A DNA stretch of 64,000 nt from Aquitalea magnusonii. GTDB taxonomy: Bacteria > Pseudomonadota > Gammaproteobacteria > Burkholderiales > Chromobacteriaceae. How positions within the stretch are numbered: position 1 is the first letter of the stretch; every line of letters starts with the position of its first letter. The notes beneath the pieces are model-generated. The model was not told the DNA's origin. It worked only from the letters and a program-made list of their open reading frames with translations, and ran no database searches. Shown in pieces: positions 1 to 8,543 of the stretch. The stretch lies in the NCBI RefSeq assembly GCF_002217795.2, contig NZ_AP018823.1, positions 2,294,001-2,358,000 on the forward strand. Direction: 5' to 3'. The position numbers were made by a program, and so were the translations under genes.

Positions 1-1
1 C

Positions 2-343
2 TCCACCATCACGGCCATCCAGGAAAGTGCCGAGGTGGCGGTGAAGGCGATGGGACAGGTGGAAACCAACGTGGCCGATGGCGTGCGTGGTGCCGAAGAG
101 GCCAATCAATCCATCGTGGCCATCGGCAGCGGCAGCCAGCGCGCGGTGGTGCTGGTGGATGAAATCACCAATGCCATCAAGGAACAAAGCGTGGCCACCA
201 TCAATATTGCCCAGCAGGTGGAAGGCATTGCGCAGATGGCGGAAGAAAGCAGTGCCGCCGCCGGCAATACCGCCAGCTCGGCCCAGCAACTGGACAACTT
301 GTCACGCCAGTTGCAGAACATTGTCGATGCCTACAAGATCTGA
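2..343 (+). CDS. Methyl-accepting chemotaxis protein, C-terminal fragment
   Basis: The reading frame is open from the left edge, so the N-terminus (sensor, membrane segments, any HAMP) lies outside the window. The 113 visible residues form the distal helix of an MCP cytoplasmic signalling bundle. The pattern is heptad-like and rich in Ala, Gln and Glu, with AEESSAAAGNTASSAQQLD resembling the C-terminal adaptation helix of chemoreceptors. The protein ends in DAYKI, with no CheR-docking pentapeptide. The frame starts at base 2. A strong hairpin terminator follows directly. The ligand cannot be judged from this fragment. Confidence 0.88.
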   Translation, partial: STITAIQESAEVAVKAMGQVETNVADGVRGAEEANQSIVAIGSGSQRAVVLVDEITNAIKEQSVATINIAQQVEGIAQMAEESSAAAGNTASSAQQLDNLSRQLQNIVDAYKI

Positions 344-360
344 CCCAGCATCTTGCAGGC

Positions 361-392
361 AAAATGCCGGCACCTGGTGCCGGCATTTTTTT
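361..392. terminator. Bidirectional rho-independent terminator between MCP and efeB
   Basis: A perfect inverted repeat (AAAATGCCGGCAC paired with GTGCCGGCATTTT) is followed by a T run. It lies between the end of the chemoreceptor and the convergent efeB gene. It is A/T-flanked on both sides, so it can serve both strands. Confidence 0.85.
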
Positions 393-417
393 AGCTGCCC
401 AAGCGCATCTGCTGCGC

Positions 418-1698
418 TCAGGCGGTGGCTTGCAGCAAGGACTGGCCCAGCCAGCCATTGCCTTCCACCCCGGGTAAGGCAAAGAAATAACCACCACCAA
501 AGGGCTTGATGTATTCCTCCAGCGGCTCGCCATTCAGCCGCTTCTGGGTAGCAATGAAGCCGGTTTGCAGATTGGACTGGAAGCAGATGAACACCAGCCC
601 CATGTCCAGTTGGCCGGATTTGGTCAGCCCCAGCGAGTAGCTGTAGCTGCGGCGCAGCAGCCGGGCATCGTGGCGGCCATGCTGGCGGGGTTCGGCACGG
701 CGCATGTGGGAATCCAGCGGTACATGCTGGCCGTGCGGGTCGGCGGCAAAATCAGGGTCGTCAAATTCGTGCTGCTTGCCCAAGGGTGCGCCACTGGACT
801 TGTCACGGCCAAAAATGCCCTGCTGCTCACCCAGCGGTGTCCGGTCCCACTGCTCCAGCGTGAAGCGGATCAGGCGGATGGCAACATAACTGCCACCCTT
901 GGCCCAGGCCGGTTCCTTGTCCTTGTCGTCCACCCACACCAGTGCGTTCATCTGGGCGGCATCGGCGCTATCCGGATTGCCGGTGCCGTCCTTGAAGCCA
1001 AACAGATTGATGGGGGTACTGTTGTGGCGCACCGCGCCTGCCGGCTGGAAACCGTCCATTTTCCAGCGCGCCGCCAGCTTGTCCGGGCAGTGCTTGATGA
1101 TGTCACGCACGGCATGAATCACGGTCTCGCGCGCATTGGCACAGCATTGCAGCAGCAGGTCGCCATCACACCAGGCGGCATCCAGCGCATCATTGGGAAA
1201 GGCCGGCATCTGGCTCAGGTGCTGCGGCCGCTGTGCTTGCAGGCCAAAACGCCCATCAAACAAGGAGGCTCCCACCGCCACGGTGATGGTGAGGCGGTCT
1301 GGCGACACGGTATCGCCCAACAGGCCGGAATCCGGCGGTGGCAGCTTGGGCGGGCTGACGGCAGCCGGGCCACCACGCGTGAGAAAGGCAATGCGTTCGG
1401 TCAGCAACTGCAAGGTCTGTTGCAGGCCTTGGCGGTCTTTGGCCAGTACATCGAATGCAATGAAAATGGCTTCTTGCGGCGCAGGCGTGGTAATGCCGGC
1501 CTGATGCGCACCGCGATACGGCACCACTTCGCTTGCCGGATCAGCCGGGCTGGCCAGTTTGCCAAACCAGGCGGCACTGCCCAGCCCACCCGCCAACAGG
1601 CCGCCGCCAAACAGCCCGGCGCCACGCAGCAGGCTGCGGCGCTGGGGGTTGGCAATGGCGCTGGTGGCGGCGGTGGCGGGCTTGTCTTGTTCTGTCAT
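418..1698 (-). CDS. efeB: EfeB, Tat-exported dye-decolorizing (DyP) heme peroxidase
   Basis: This is a 426-residue protein, close to the 423 residues of E. coli EfeB. A twin-arginine signal (RRSLLRGAGLFGGG) near residue 21 predicts folded export to the periplasm. The DyP hallmark GFKDGTGNPD is present, and the C-terminal half has the usual family layout. In the EfeUOB system this heme peroxidase is thought to act on iron before membrane import. I chose the ATG at 1698 because it gives MTEQDKP and the right length; the frame extends upstream only by a TTG that overlaps the preceding gene. It is the last gene of the efeU-efeO-cupredoxin-efeB operon and is probably under the Fur-type site at 4025-4039. 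Confidence 0.95.
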   Translation of the reverse strand: MTEQDKPATAATSAIANPQRRSLLRGAGLFGGGLLAGGLGSAAWFGKLASPADPASEVVPYRGAHQAGITTPAPQEAIFIAFDVLAKDRQGLQQTLQLLTERIAFLTRGGPAAVSPPKLPPPDSGLLGDTVSPDRLTITVAVGASLFDGRFGLQAQRPQHLSQMPAFPNDALDAAWCDGDLLLQCCANARETVIHAVRDIIKHCPDKLAARWKMDGFQPAGAVRHNSTPINLFGFKDGTGNPDSADAAQMNALVWVDDKDKEPAWAKGGSYVAIRLIRFTLEQWDRTPLGEQQGIFGRDKSSGAPLGKQHEFDDPDFAADPHGQHVPLDSHMRRAEPRQHGRHDARLLRRSYSYSLGLTKSGQLDMGLVFICFQSNLQTGFIATQKRLNGEPLEEYIKPFGGGYFFALPGVEGNGWLGQSLLQATA

Positions 1699-1738
1699 GA
1701 CGTTAGGTCTGTCTGTGTGATGCTGCCTTGCAGCATGT

Positions 1739-2107
1739 TCATTCAACAATCAGGACACCGTGCGGATTGCTCAGCAGGCCGCAGGTCATTTCGTATTTGC
1801 CGGGTTCCAGTTTGGCGGTCAGCTTCTGGGTGAAGCCGGGGGCGATGTTCTCGCGCTCCTCCACCACATACACCCCCTTGAGGATTTCCCATTCCACGAC
1901 GCGGGCGCTGTTGTTCTTGATCATGAACTGGGTTTTGCCGCGCTTGACGGTAAGCTGCATCGGCTCGCAGGCTTCATCCGTCACCCCGACATTGACAACG
2001 GCAATGGCCGGCGCGGCGGTGCTGCCGGCCACGGCCTGGGCCGGTTTTTCCTTGCTGCAGGCGGCCAGCAAGCTTAGCAGCAGGCACAGGGATAATGCTT
2101 TGGACAT
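1739..2107 (-). CDS. Periplasmic cupredoxin-like lipoprotein of the Efe system
   Basis: This is a 122-residue protein with a lipoprotein signal peptide (LLSLLAACS; lipidated Cys near residue 17). Its remaining domain resembles the N-terminal cupredoxin domain of canonical EfeO: VVEWEILKGVYVVEERENIAPG, then EPGKYEMTCGLLSNPHG near the C-terminus. In E. coli this domain and the imelysin domain form one polypeptide; here they are separate genes, with the imelysin protein directly upstream. The ATG at 2107 has an AGGAAG ribosome site. The likely role is metal (Fe or Cu) binding or oxidation in periplasmic iron delivery. Operon position supports Efe involvement; the bound metal is not shown. Confidence 0.85.
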   Translation of the reverse strand: MSKALSLCLLLSLLAACSKEKPAQAVAGSTAAPAIAVVNVGVTDEACEPMQLTVKRGKTQFMIKNNSARVVEWEILKGVYVVEERENIAPGFTQKLTAKLEPGKYEMTCGLLSNPHGVLIVE

Positions 2108-2208
2108 GAATGCTTCCTGAATGCAGCCGGGGCAGCCGCTGGCCGCCCTGACTGTCTGACGGGACACTGCCCCCTGCCATGCGCGGCAAGGGGGCAGCAC
2201 CAAGTGGA

Positions 2209-3123
2209 TCAATCCAGGCCCAGCACGCCGCGCAGCTTGGACAGATCTTCAGCCAGGGCAGTAATCGGCCCCTTCATGGAGGTACGGTCGGCTTCGCTTA
2301 CCTTGTCGTAGCTGACAAAGCCTTTTTTGTCCTCACTGCGGTATTTGTCCAGCAGGCTGTCCACGGTCTTGAAGTTTTCATCCACCTTGGCCAGCAAATC
2401 CGGGCTGGCCTGCTGCAGCAGCGGACGCAGCAGTTCCACAATCTTCTGTGCGCCATCCACATTGGCCTGGAAGTCCCACAGATCGGTATGGCTGTAGCGG
2501 TCTTCCTCGCCACTCACCTTGGTGGCCGCCACTTCCTCGATCAGGCCGGCAGCGCCACCCACCATCTTGGCCGGCGGAATGTCCAGCGTGGCCACGCGCT
2601 TGTTCAGCTCGGTGATGTCGGCCACCAGCTTGTCGGCGTACTGGGCCTGGCCCTTGGTGGTGTGATCGCCAAACAGCGCTTTTTCCAGACGATGGAAGCC
2701 GGTGAATTTAGGATCGGCGGCCTTTTCCTTGAAATCGTCTTCGCGGGCGTCAATCGCGCTATCCATGTCGGAGAACAGTTCGGCAATCGGCTCGATGCGC
2801 TCGTAATGCTGGCGCGTGATGGCATACAGGCCCTGTGCCTTTTTCAGATCGCCGGCCTTGATGGCGGCGGCAAACGCCTTGGACTGGGTCAGCAAGCCGT
2901 CCAGCTCGGTGCTGACATATTTCTTGTATTCAGCAATCGGGCCGGCCAGTTGGGCGGTGTAATCCACGGCCGGGGCCGGGGCCGATGCTGCTGCGGCAGA
3001 AGCTTCAGCAACCGGCGCACTGCCGGCCTGGGCCGCAGGTGCTTGCTCGGTTTTGCCGCAGGCAGCCAGCGTGGATACCAGCAGAGCCACAACAGACAAC
3101 TTGAACAGGGCATGGTTTGCCAT
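2209..3123 (-). CDS. efeO: EfeO/EfeM-type imelysin-domain iron-uptake lipoprotein
   Basis: This is a 304-residue protein. The signal peptide ends in the lipobox LAACG, followed by an Ala/Pro-rich linker and an imelysin (peptidase M75-like) helical domain. The HxxE motif of this family is visible in FHRLEKALFGD, around residue 154. It lacks the N-terminal cupredoxin domain of full-length EfeO, which is encoded by the next gene, so EfeM is an equally fair name. The start is the ATG at 3123 (MANHALFKLS), which gives a clean signal peptide. It lies between the permease efeU and the cupredoxin gene and would deliver iron to the FTR1-like permease. Confidence 0.93.
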   Translation of the reverse strand: MANHALFKLSVVALLVSTLAACGKTEQAPAAQAGSAPVAEASAAAASAPAPAVDYTAQLAGPIAEYKKYVSTELDGLLTQSKAFAAAIKAGDLKKAQGLYAITRQHYERIEPIAELFSDMDSAIDAREDDFKEKAADPKFTGFHRLEKALFGDHTTKGQAQYADKLVADITELNKRVATLDIPPAKMVGGAAGLIEEVAATKVSGEEDRYSHTDLWDFQANVDGAQKIVELLRPLLQQASPDLLAKVDENFKTVDSLLDKYRSEDKKGFVSYDKVSEADRTSMKGPITALAEDLSKLRGVLGLD

Positions 3124-3158
3124 CAGTGATTTTCCTTCAGGATTGGTGAGCGGTGATG

Positions 3159-4004
3159 TCAATGGGAGTGCAGCGTGGCACTGGCAGGGCTGGCGGCAGG
3201 CTTGCTGCCGCGCATGAACAGGTAAAGGGCTGGCAGCAGATACAGCACCCAGGCCAGCAGCTCGCTGACGGTGGGGGTGTCGTTGTAGCCGAACATGCCG
3301 GACAGAATCACCCCTAGCGGGGTGTCGATGGGCAAGACGCGGCTAAGGTCGAACACCACGCCTTGTAGCTGGTTCCACAGCCCGGCTTCATGCAGGGCCT
3401 TGACCGCACCGGCCAGCAGACCGGCGGCCACCAGAATGATGAACATGCCGGTAAGGCGGAAGAAGCGGCGCAGATCGATGCGTACCCCGCCCTGGTAGAT
3501 GCCCCAGCCAATGGCCACGGCGACAGCCAGGCCCAGCAGCGCGGCCAGCCAGGCCAGCGGGTTTTGCGCCTGCTGCTGAAAGGCCGCCAGCAGGAAGAAC
3601 ACTGACTCCAGCCCTTCACGCGCCACGGCAAAGAAGGCCATGCCGATCAGCGCATAAGCCTGACCACGGCCACGGCTGAGCGCGGCGTCGATGGAGTCAT
3701 GCAACTGCCCCTTGATGGAACGGGCGGCCTGCTTCATCCAGAACACCATGGAAGTGAGAATGCCGACGGCAATCAGCGCCACCACGGCCTCAAACAGTTC
3801 TTGCTGCTTTTGCGGGAATTCCTGCTCGGTCATTTCCAGGGCAAAGCCCACGGCCAGGCTGAGCAGGCAGGCAAGGACCACGCCCAGCCAAACGGCAGGC
3901 ATCCAGCGCTGCTGGCCTGACTGGCGCAGATAGCTGGCGATGATGCCAACAATCAGCGCGGCCTCCATGCCTTCGCGCAACATGATCAGAAAAGGGATGA
4001 GCAT
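3159..4004 (-). CDS. efeU: EfeU, FTR1-family iron permease
   Basis: This is a 281-residue polytopic membrane protein, about the size of E. coli EfeU (276). Both REGxE iron-binding motifs of the FTR1 family are present: REGME in the first transmembrane helix (MLIPFLIMLREGMEAAL) and REGLE in the fourth (FFAVAREGLESVFF). I start at the ATG at 4004 because it reproduces the family N-terminus; upstream in-frame starts would run through the Fur-like operator. It is the first gene of the efe operon. It imports ferrous or ferric iron across the inner membrane together with the downstream periplasmic partners. Confidence 0.95.
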   Translation of the reverse strand: MLIPFLIMLREGMEAALIVGIIASYLRQSGQQRWMPAVWLGVVLACLLSLAVGFALEMTEQEFPQKQQELFEAVVALIAVGILTSMVFWMKQAARSIKGQLHDSIDAALSRGRGQAYALIGMAFFAVAREGLESVFFLLAAFQQQAQNPLAWLAALLGLAVAVAIGWGIYQGGVRIDLRRFFRLTGMFIILVAAGLLAGAVKALHEAGLWNQLQGVVFDLSRVLPIDTPLGVILSGMFGYNDTPTVSELLAWVLYLLPALYLFMRGSKPAASPASATLHSH

Positions 4005-4024
4005 GATGATGAATATTCTGAAAA

Positions 4025-4039
4025 TGAGAATCATGCTCA
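4025..4039. promoter_or_regulatory. Putative Fur box in the efeU / ABC transporter divergent promoter
   Basis: TGAGAATCATGCTCA matches the 7-1-7 dyad of the Fur consensus (TGATAATnATTATCA). The two arms pair at 6 of 7 positions, and the dyad extends outward as AAATGAG..CTCATTT. It lies 20 bases upstream of efeU and about 145 bases upstream of the divergent ABC transporter, so it could control both. Confidence 0.7.
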
Positions 4040-4183
4040 TTTGCATTTGAACTGTCAACGCCAAATTCTGTCGCTCGGCCACCGCCAAGCCGCTGTCAGC
4101 GGGGGCTGCGACAATTTGCCACAGGCTGTCACAGCCGCCGTTGCCTACAATGACGCTCTTGCCCATCATCCCATGCACCAGCC

Positions 4184-5305
4184 ATGTCTGTTTCCTGCCG
4201 ACTTGCCCTGCTCCTGCTTACCGTTCTTGCCCTGCCTGCCTTGCTGGCCGAACCTGCCCGTGCCAAGCCGCTTGCCATCAGCGACGCCCTGAACCGCAAG
4301 GTGGTGGTGGATGTCCCGGCCAAACGCGTGGTGCTGGGTTTCAACTTTGAGGACTTCACCGCCATTGCCGGTGCTGACGGCTGGAAGCGGGTGGTGGGCA
4401 TCAGCAAAAACCCGTGGGCCGGCTGGCGTCCGGCCAACTGGGCGCGTTACCAGCAGGTGATTCCGGCACTCAAGACCATGCCGGACGTGGGCTATAGCGA
4501 GGACAACACCTTCAGCGCCGAAAAAGTGATTGCACTGAAGCCGGATGTGCTGATCCTGCCCGAAGGCAGCTTCAAGGTGCTGGGCACTGCCGTGCAGCAA
4601 ATCACCCAGGCCGGCATTCCCATTGTGGTGATCGACTACAACGCCCAGACGTTGGAGCGGCACCTGGCCAGCACCCGTGCCATTGGCGCGGTGATGGGCA
4701 GCAATATCCGCGCCGAGGAACTGGCGCAGCAATACCAGCGCAAATACCGTGACATCCTGCGCCGCGTGGCGCTGGCCAAGTCCAGCAGCAAGCCGCGGGT
4801 GTATGTGGAGCTGGGCCGCGATGGTGCCGACAGCGTGGGCAATACCTACCGCGACACCATGTGGGGCAAGCTGCTGGACACCTTGGGCGCGGATAATCTG
4901 GCCAATGGCCGCATTGCCGCCAACTGGGGGCCGCTGAACCCGGAAGCCGTGCTGGCAGCGCAGCCGGACTACATCTTCATTGCCGGTTCGTCCTGGGTAA
5001 ACCGCCCCAAGGCGGTCAAGCTGGGCTATGACCATAGCGCGGCCGATGCGCGTGCCAGCCTGCAAGCCTATCTGGGCCGCCCCGGCTGGAGCAGCCTGCC
5101 GGCAGTGCGCCAGCAGCATGTCTATGCCATCGAGCACGGCCTGTGCCGCAGCCTGAACGACTATACCGCCATGGCCTTTATCGCCAAGCAGCTATATCCG
5201 GCGCAGTTTGCCGATGTCGACCCGCTGGCCGAATTGCGCCAGTACCACCAGCGTTACTTGCCCGTCGCCTATAGCGGCAGTTGGCTGCTGGGGCTCAAGC
5301 CATGA
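4184..5305 (+). CDS. Iron/siderophore-type ABC transporter substrate-binding protein
   Basis: This is a 373-residue protein with an N-terminal Sec signal (hydrophobic stretch to about residue 22, likely cut after PARA). The mature part has the class III helical-backbone periplasmic binding fold: a DALNRKVVVDVPAKRVV opening, a VIALKPDVLILPEG strand and a NDYTAMAFIAKQLYP-like end. It forms an overlapping operon with a FecCD-type permease and an ATPase. Members of this family bind iron-siderophores, heme or cobalamin. The neighbouring Fur box and efe operon favour iron, but the ligand is inferred. No strong ribosome site precedes the ATG; the start was chosen for its signal peptide. Confidence 0.85.
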   Translation: MSVSCRLALLLLTVLALPALLAEPARAKPLAISDALNRKVVVDVPAKRVVLGFNFEDFTAIAGADGWKRVVGISKNPWAGWRPANWARYQQVIPALKTMPDVGYSEDNTFSAEKVIALKPDVLILPEGSFKVLGTAVQQITQAGIPIVVIDYNAQTLERHLASTRAIGAVMGSNIRAEELAQQYQRKYRDILRRVALAKSSSKPRVYVELGRDGADSVGNTYRDTMWGKLLDTLGADNLANGRIAANWGPLNPEAVLAAQPDYIFIAGSSWVNRPKAVKLGYDHSAADARASLQAYLGRPGWSSLPAVRQQHVYAIEHGLCRSLNDYTAMAFIAKQLYPAQFADVDPLAELRQYHQRYLPVAYSGSWLLGLKP

Positions 5306-6336
5306 ACACACTCAGCCTGGCCATGACAGCCCGCTGGCCGCACGCCCTCACGCGGGCCGGAGTCCTGCTGCTGGGACTGATACTGCTGGGCGGCAGCCTG
5401 CTACTGGACATTGCCAGCGGCCCGGCACAGTTGAGCATCACCCAAGTGCTGCACAGCCTGCTGCAAGGCGAAGGGGGCGATGGTGTCATCGTGTGGCAAA
5501 TCCGCCTGCCGGTGGCGCTGATGGCGCTGGCAGTGGGCGCGGCGCTGGGGGTGTCCGGCCTGATCATGCAGACTGTGCTGCACAACCCGCTGGCCTGTAG
5601 CTACACGCTGGGCATTTCCGCCGGTGCCGGTTTTGGTGCGGCGCTGTTCATCGTGGCAGGCAGCAGCCTGGGGCTGGCCGAAGCCTGGGGCCTGCCGCTG
5701 TGCGCACTGGGCTTTGCCTTTGTTGCCGGGGCGGCAGTGCTATTGATAGGCCGACGCCGCGGCGGCAATGCCGAATCCTATGTCTTGGCGGGCATTGCCC
5801 TGCTGTTTCTGTTTCAGGCGCTGCTGTCGCTGCTGCAATACCTGGCCGCGCCGGACGCGCTGGCGCAGATCGTGTTCTGGCTGTTCGGCAGCCTGTACAA
5901 AAGCGGCTGGCATGCGGTGGGCCTGATGTGGCTTACCCTGCTGCTGGGCGGTGGCTTGCTGGCACGGGACGCCTGGCGCTTTACCGCGCTGGGCTTGTCC
6001 GATGAACGCGCCGCCAGCCTGGGCATTGCCGTGGCCCGCCTGCGCTGGCGGGCGCTGGCCCTGGTGTCCTTGCTGACCGGCGTGGCGGTGGCCTTTGTCG
6101 GCACCATCGGCTTTGTCGGCCTGATTGCCCCGCACATGGCACGCATGCTGCTGGGAGAAGATCACCGTTACCTGATTCCCGGCGCGGCCTTGTCCGGTGC
6201 CTTGCTGCTGTCGCTGGCCTCGCTGCTGGGCAAGTGGCTGTCGCCCGGCGGTTTGATTCCCATCGGCATTGTCACCGCGCTGATCGGCCTGCCGTTTTTC
6301 CTGCTGCTGATCCTGCGCGGCAAGGATGGACAATAA
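5302..6336 (+). CDS. FecCD-family ABC transporter permease (iron complex)
   Basis: This is a 344-residue polytopic protein. The BtuC/FecCD family is recognised from LSITQVLHSLL near the start, from the VWQIRLPVALMALAVGAALGVSG region and from the coupling segment near AFVGTIGFVGLIAPHMARM. The ATG at 5302 overlaps the stop of the binding protein (ATGA), which implies translational coupling and decides the start over an in-frame ATG at 5281. It would form the membrane dimer of the importer with the adjacent ATPase. Confidence 0.92.
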   Translation: MNTLSLAMTARWPHALTRAGVLLLGLILLGGSLLLDIASGPAQLSITQVLHSLLQGEGGDGVIVWQIRLPVALMALAVGAALGVSGLIMQTVLHNPLACSYTLGISAGAGFGAALFIVAGSSLGLAEAWGLPLCALGFAFVAGAAVLLIGRRRGGNAESYVLAGIALLFLFQALLSLLQYLAAPDALAQIVFWLFGSLYKSGWHAVGLMWLTLLLGGGLLARDAWRFTALGLSDERAASLGIAVARLRWRALALVSLLTGVAVAFVGTIGFVGLIAPHMARMLLGEDHRYLIPGAALSGALLLSLASLLGKWLSPGGLIPIGIVTALIGLPFFLLLILRGKDGQ

Positions 6337-6337
6337 A

Positions 6338-7120
6338 ATGCTGCAACTGGAGCAACTCTCGGTAAGACTGGCCGGGCGCACGGTACTGCATGGACTGAAC
6401 CTGCACAGCGGGCCGCGTGGCAGCATCACCTGCCTGCTGGGCCCGAATGGCTCGGGCAAATCCACCCTGCTGCGCACCCTGGCCGGGCAACTGGCCTATG
6501 GCGGCTGCATCCGCCGTACCGACCAGCCCGACTGGCGGCATCAAACTGGCACGCTGCCCGCTGCCGTGGCCTGGCTGCCGCAGGACTGCGGCAGCAGCAG
6601 CCGGCTGAGCGCACTGGAGGTGGTGCTGCTGGGCAAGGTGCAAACCCTGGGCTGGCGGGTGCCGCCAAGCTTGCGGCAACAAGCACGCCAGCAACTGGCA
6701 CTGCTAGGTTTGTCCGCGCTGGAACAACAGCCGCTGGGCCAACTGAGCGGCGGGCAGCGCCAGATGGTGTTTCTGGCCCAGGCACTGCTGCGGGCACCGG
6801 AAATCCTGCTGCTGGACGAGCCCATCAGCGCGCTGGACCCGCAACACCAGCAACAGGTGCTGGGGGTGATCGAACAGCAAACCCGCCAGCGCAATATGCT
6901 GACCATCATGGTACTGCACGACCTGAACGCCGCCCTGCGCTACAGCCAGCATGCCCTGCTATTGCAGGCAGGGCGGCTGCTGTCCGCCGGACCCACCGCC
7001 CAGGTGCTAAGCCCAGTCCTGCTCAGCCAACTGTATGCCACCCCCATCCACAGCGTGCCGGCCGACGATGGCTTCCCCCTGCTTTACCATGGCCGCCAGC
7101 CTGCCATGGCGGGAGGCTGA
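6338..7120 (+). CDS. ABC transporter ATP-binding protein (iron complex)
   Basis: This is a 260-residue nucleotide-binding domain with Walker A GPNGSGKST (about residue 35), signature LSGGQRQM, Walker B ILLLDEP and the H-loop VLHDLN. It is the third gene of the importer operon. Two starts are possible: ATG at 6326, which overlaps the permease stop, and ATG at 6338, which has AAGGA 11 bases upstream. I prefer the second. It energises the FecCD-type permease. Substrate as for the operon: probably an iron chelate. Confidence 0.9.
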   Translation: MLQLEQLSVRLAGRTVLHGLNLHSGPRGSITCLLGPNGSGKSTLLRTLAGQLAYGGCIRRTDQPDWRHQTGTLPAAVAWLPQDCGSSSRLSALEVVLLGKVQTLGWRVPPSLRQQARQQLALLGLSALEQQPLGQLSGGQRQMVFLAQALLRAPEILLLDEPISALDPQHQQQVLGVIEQQTRQRNMLTIMVLHDLNAALRYSQHALLLQAGRLLSAGPTAQVLSPVLLSQLYATPIHSVPADDGFPLLYHGRQPAMAGG

Positions 7121-7271
7121 CACCATGCCATGCCGGGGCGGCGGCAAGACCGGTTTTTGCCATTCCCCCCGCAACGCGGCTACCCGAGTTCCGGCCTATG
7201 GGTTAGCATCCTGCCTCTCCGGCTGGCACCAGGCCGCACCATTCATGCTTTTTCACCCGACAGGAGTTGTC

Positions 7272-7637
7272 ATGCTGCGTTTTATCCGTTCCTCCATGCT
7301 GATTGTTGCTGCCAGCCTGCTCACCACCACGGCGGCCTGGGCGCATGCCCACCTGAAAACTGCCGAACCGGCCGCCGACAGCGCGGTCAGCACACCGGCC
7401 AGTTTGAATCTGACTTTTTCCGAAGCGCTGGACGTGAAATTCAGCGGCATCAAGCTCAGCAACGCCGCCAAACAGGAGGTTGCCCTGGGTGAAGCCACGC
7501 TGGGCAATGGCGGCAAGACCCTGGTGGTGAAACCGGCCCAGCCGCTGCCAGCCGGCAGCTACCAGTTGGAATGGCATGTGCTGTCGGTGGACGGCCACAA
7601 AACCAAGGGCAGCTACCGCTTCAGCGTGAGCAAGTGA
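7272..7637 (+). CDS. copC: CopC-like periplasmic copper-binding protein
   Basis: This is a 121-residue protein with a Sec signal ending in TAAWA, which leaves a mature N-terminus starting HAHLKTAEPA. This N-terminal His is the Cu(II) ligand typical of CopC. The C-terminal strand LEWHVLSVDGHKTKGSYRF is the other family hallmark. A good ribosome site (AGGAG) precedes the ATG at 7272. The stop overlaps the GTG of copD, so the pair is coupled. The role is copper binding and probably supply to CopD, possibly relevant to the cytochrome oxidase function implied by ccoG nearby. Confidence 0.92.
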   Translation: MLRFIRSSMLIVAASLLTTTAAWAHAHLKTAEPAADSAVSTPASLNLTFSEALDVKFSGIKLSNAAKQEVALGEATLGNGGKTLVVKPAQPLPAGSYQLEWHVLSVDGHKTKGSYRFSVSK

Positions 7638-8506
7638 ATTCTGCTGATGTCCTGCTATGGCTGTGCCGCTGGCTAACCCACGGCGCAGCGCTGTGGCTGT
7701 GGGGTAGCGCGCTCTTTCTGCTGGCGCTGGTGCCTGCCGGAGTACGCCAGCCCATCTGGCAGGCGCTGGCGCGCTGGCAGCGCCGGGCCAGCCTTGTCAT
7801 CCTGCTGGCCACGCTATGCGCGCTGCCGCTGCACAGTGCCATCCTGGCCGATGGCTGGACAGATAGCTGGCAGCCTGCCACCTTGCTCAGCGTGGCCCGC
7901 GATAGCGGCATTGGCCACGCCTGGTGCTGGCAGTTGGCCGCCGCCCTGCTGTTGTTGCTGAGCAGTTGGCCGCGCCGCAGCTTGACCTCGCCGGGCATCA
8001 GCGCGCTCAGCAGCGCTGCGCTGCTAAGCAGCCTCACCCTCAGCGGCCATGCCGCCATGGATGGCCTTGGCCACCAGTTGACTGATCTGCTGCACCTGCT
8101 GAGCAGTGGCGCATGGCTGGGCGCACTGCCGCTGGTATTGCGACTGAGCGGACCATCCGCGGCGGCCTCCCCCGCCGTGCTGCGCCAGATCATGCTGCGC
8201 TTTTCCACTGCCGGCCACGGCGTGGTGCTGCTGGTGATTGCCAGCGGCCTGGGCAATCTCTACCTGATCAACGGCAGCCTGCTGCCGGATAGCCCATCGC
8301 CCTATGCCATCCTGCTGGGCCTGAAGCTGCTGATGGTGGCCGGCATGACACTGCTGGCGCTATACAACCGCTACTACCTGGTGCCGCGCATGGCCAGCAG
8401 CCCGCGCGCCCTGCCCTGTTTCCAGCGTGCCGTGCGGCTGCAGATTGCCCTGTGCCTGCTGGCGCTATTGCTGCTGGCCTGCCTGGGCACACTGGACCCG
8501 CACTGA
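7634..8506 (+). CDS. copD: CopD-family copper-resistance/import membrane protein
   Basis: This is a 290-residue protein with about eight predicted membrane helices. Conserved features of the CopD domain are seen in LTHGAALWLWGSALFL near the N-terminus, DLLHLLSSGAWLGALPL in the middle and KLLMVAGMTLLALYNRYYLVPR near the end. The GTG at 7634 overlaps the copC stop as GTGA, which sets the start. The in-frame ATG further upstream would sit deep inside copC. It is paired with CopC and is presumed to move copper across the inner membrane. Confidence 0.88.
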   Translation: MNSADVLLWLCRWLTHGAALWLWGSALFLLALVPAGVRQPIWQALARWQRRASLVILLATLCALPLHSAILADGWTDSWQPATLLSVARDSGIGHAWCWQLAAALLLLLSSWPRRSLTSPGISALSSAALLSSLTLSGHAAMDGLGHQLTDLLHLLSSGAWLGALPLVLRLSGPSAAASPAVLRQIMLRFSTAGHGVVLLVIASGLGNLYLINGSLLPDSPSPYAILLGLKLLMVAGMTLLALYNRYYLVPRMASSPRALPCFQRAVRLQIALCLLALLLLACLGTLDPH

Positions 8507-8543
8507 CCTCCTGTTGCAGCGCACCGGTCGCCCCCCCACCGCC

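Noticed and set aside
2179..3129. Long plus-strand frame opposite efeO
   Set aside because: It is antisense to efeO, whose lipobox and HxxE motif identify the real gene.
7035..7271. Upstream extension of copC
   Set aside because: It would place the signal peptide inside the protein; the ATG at 7272 has a proper ribosome site and signal.
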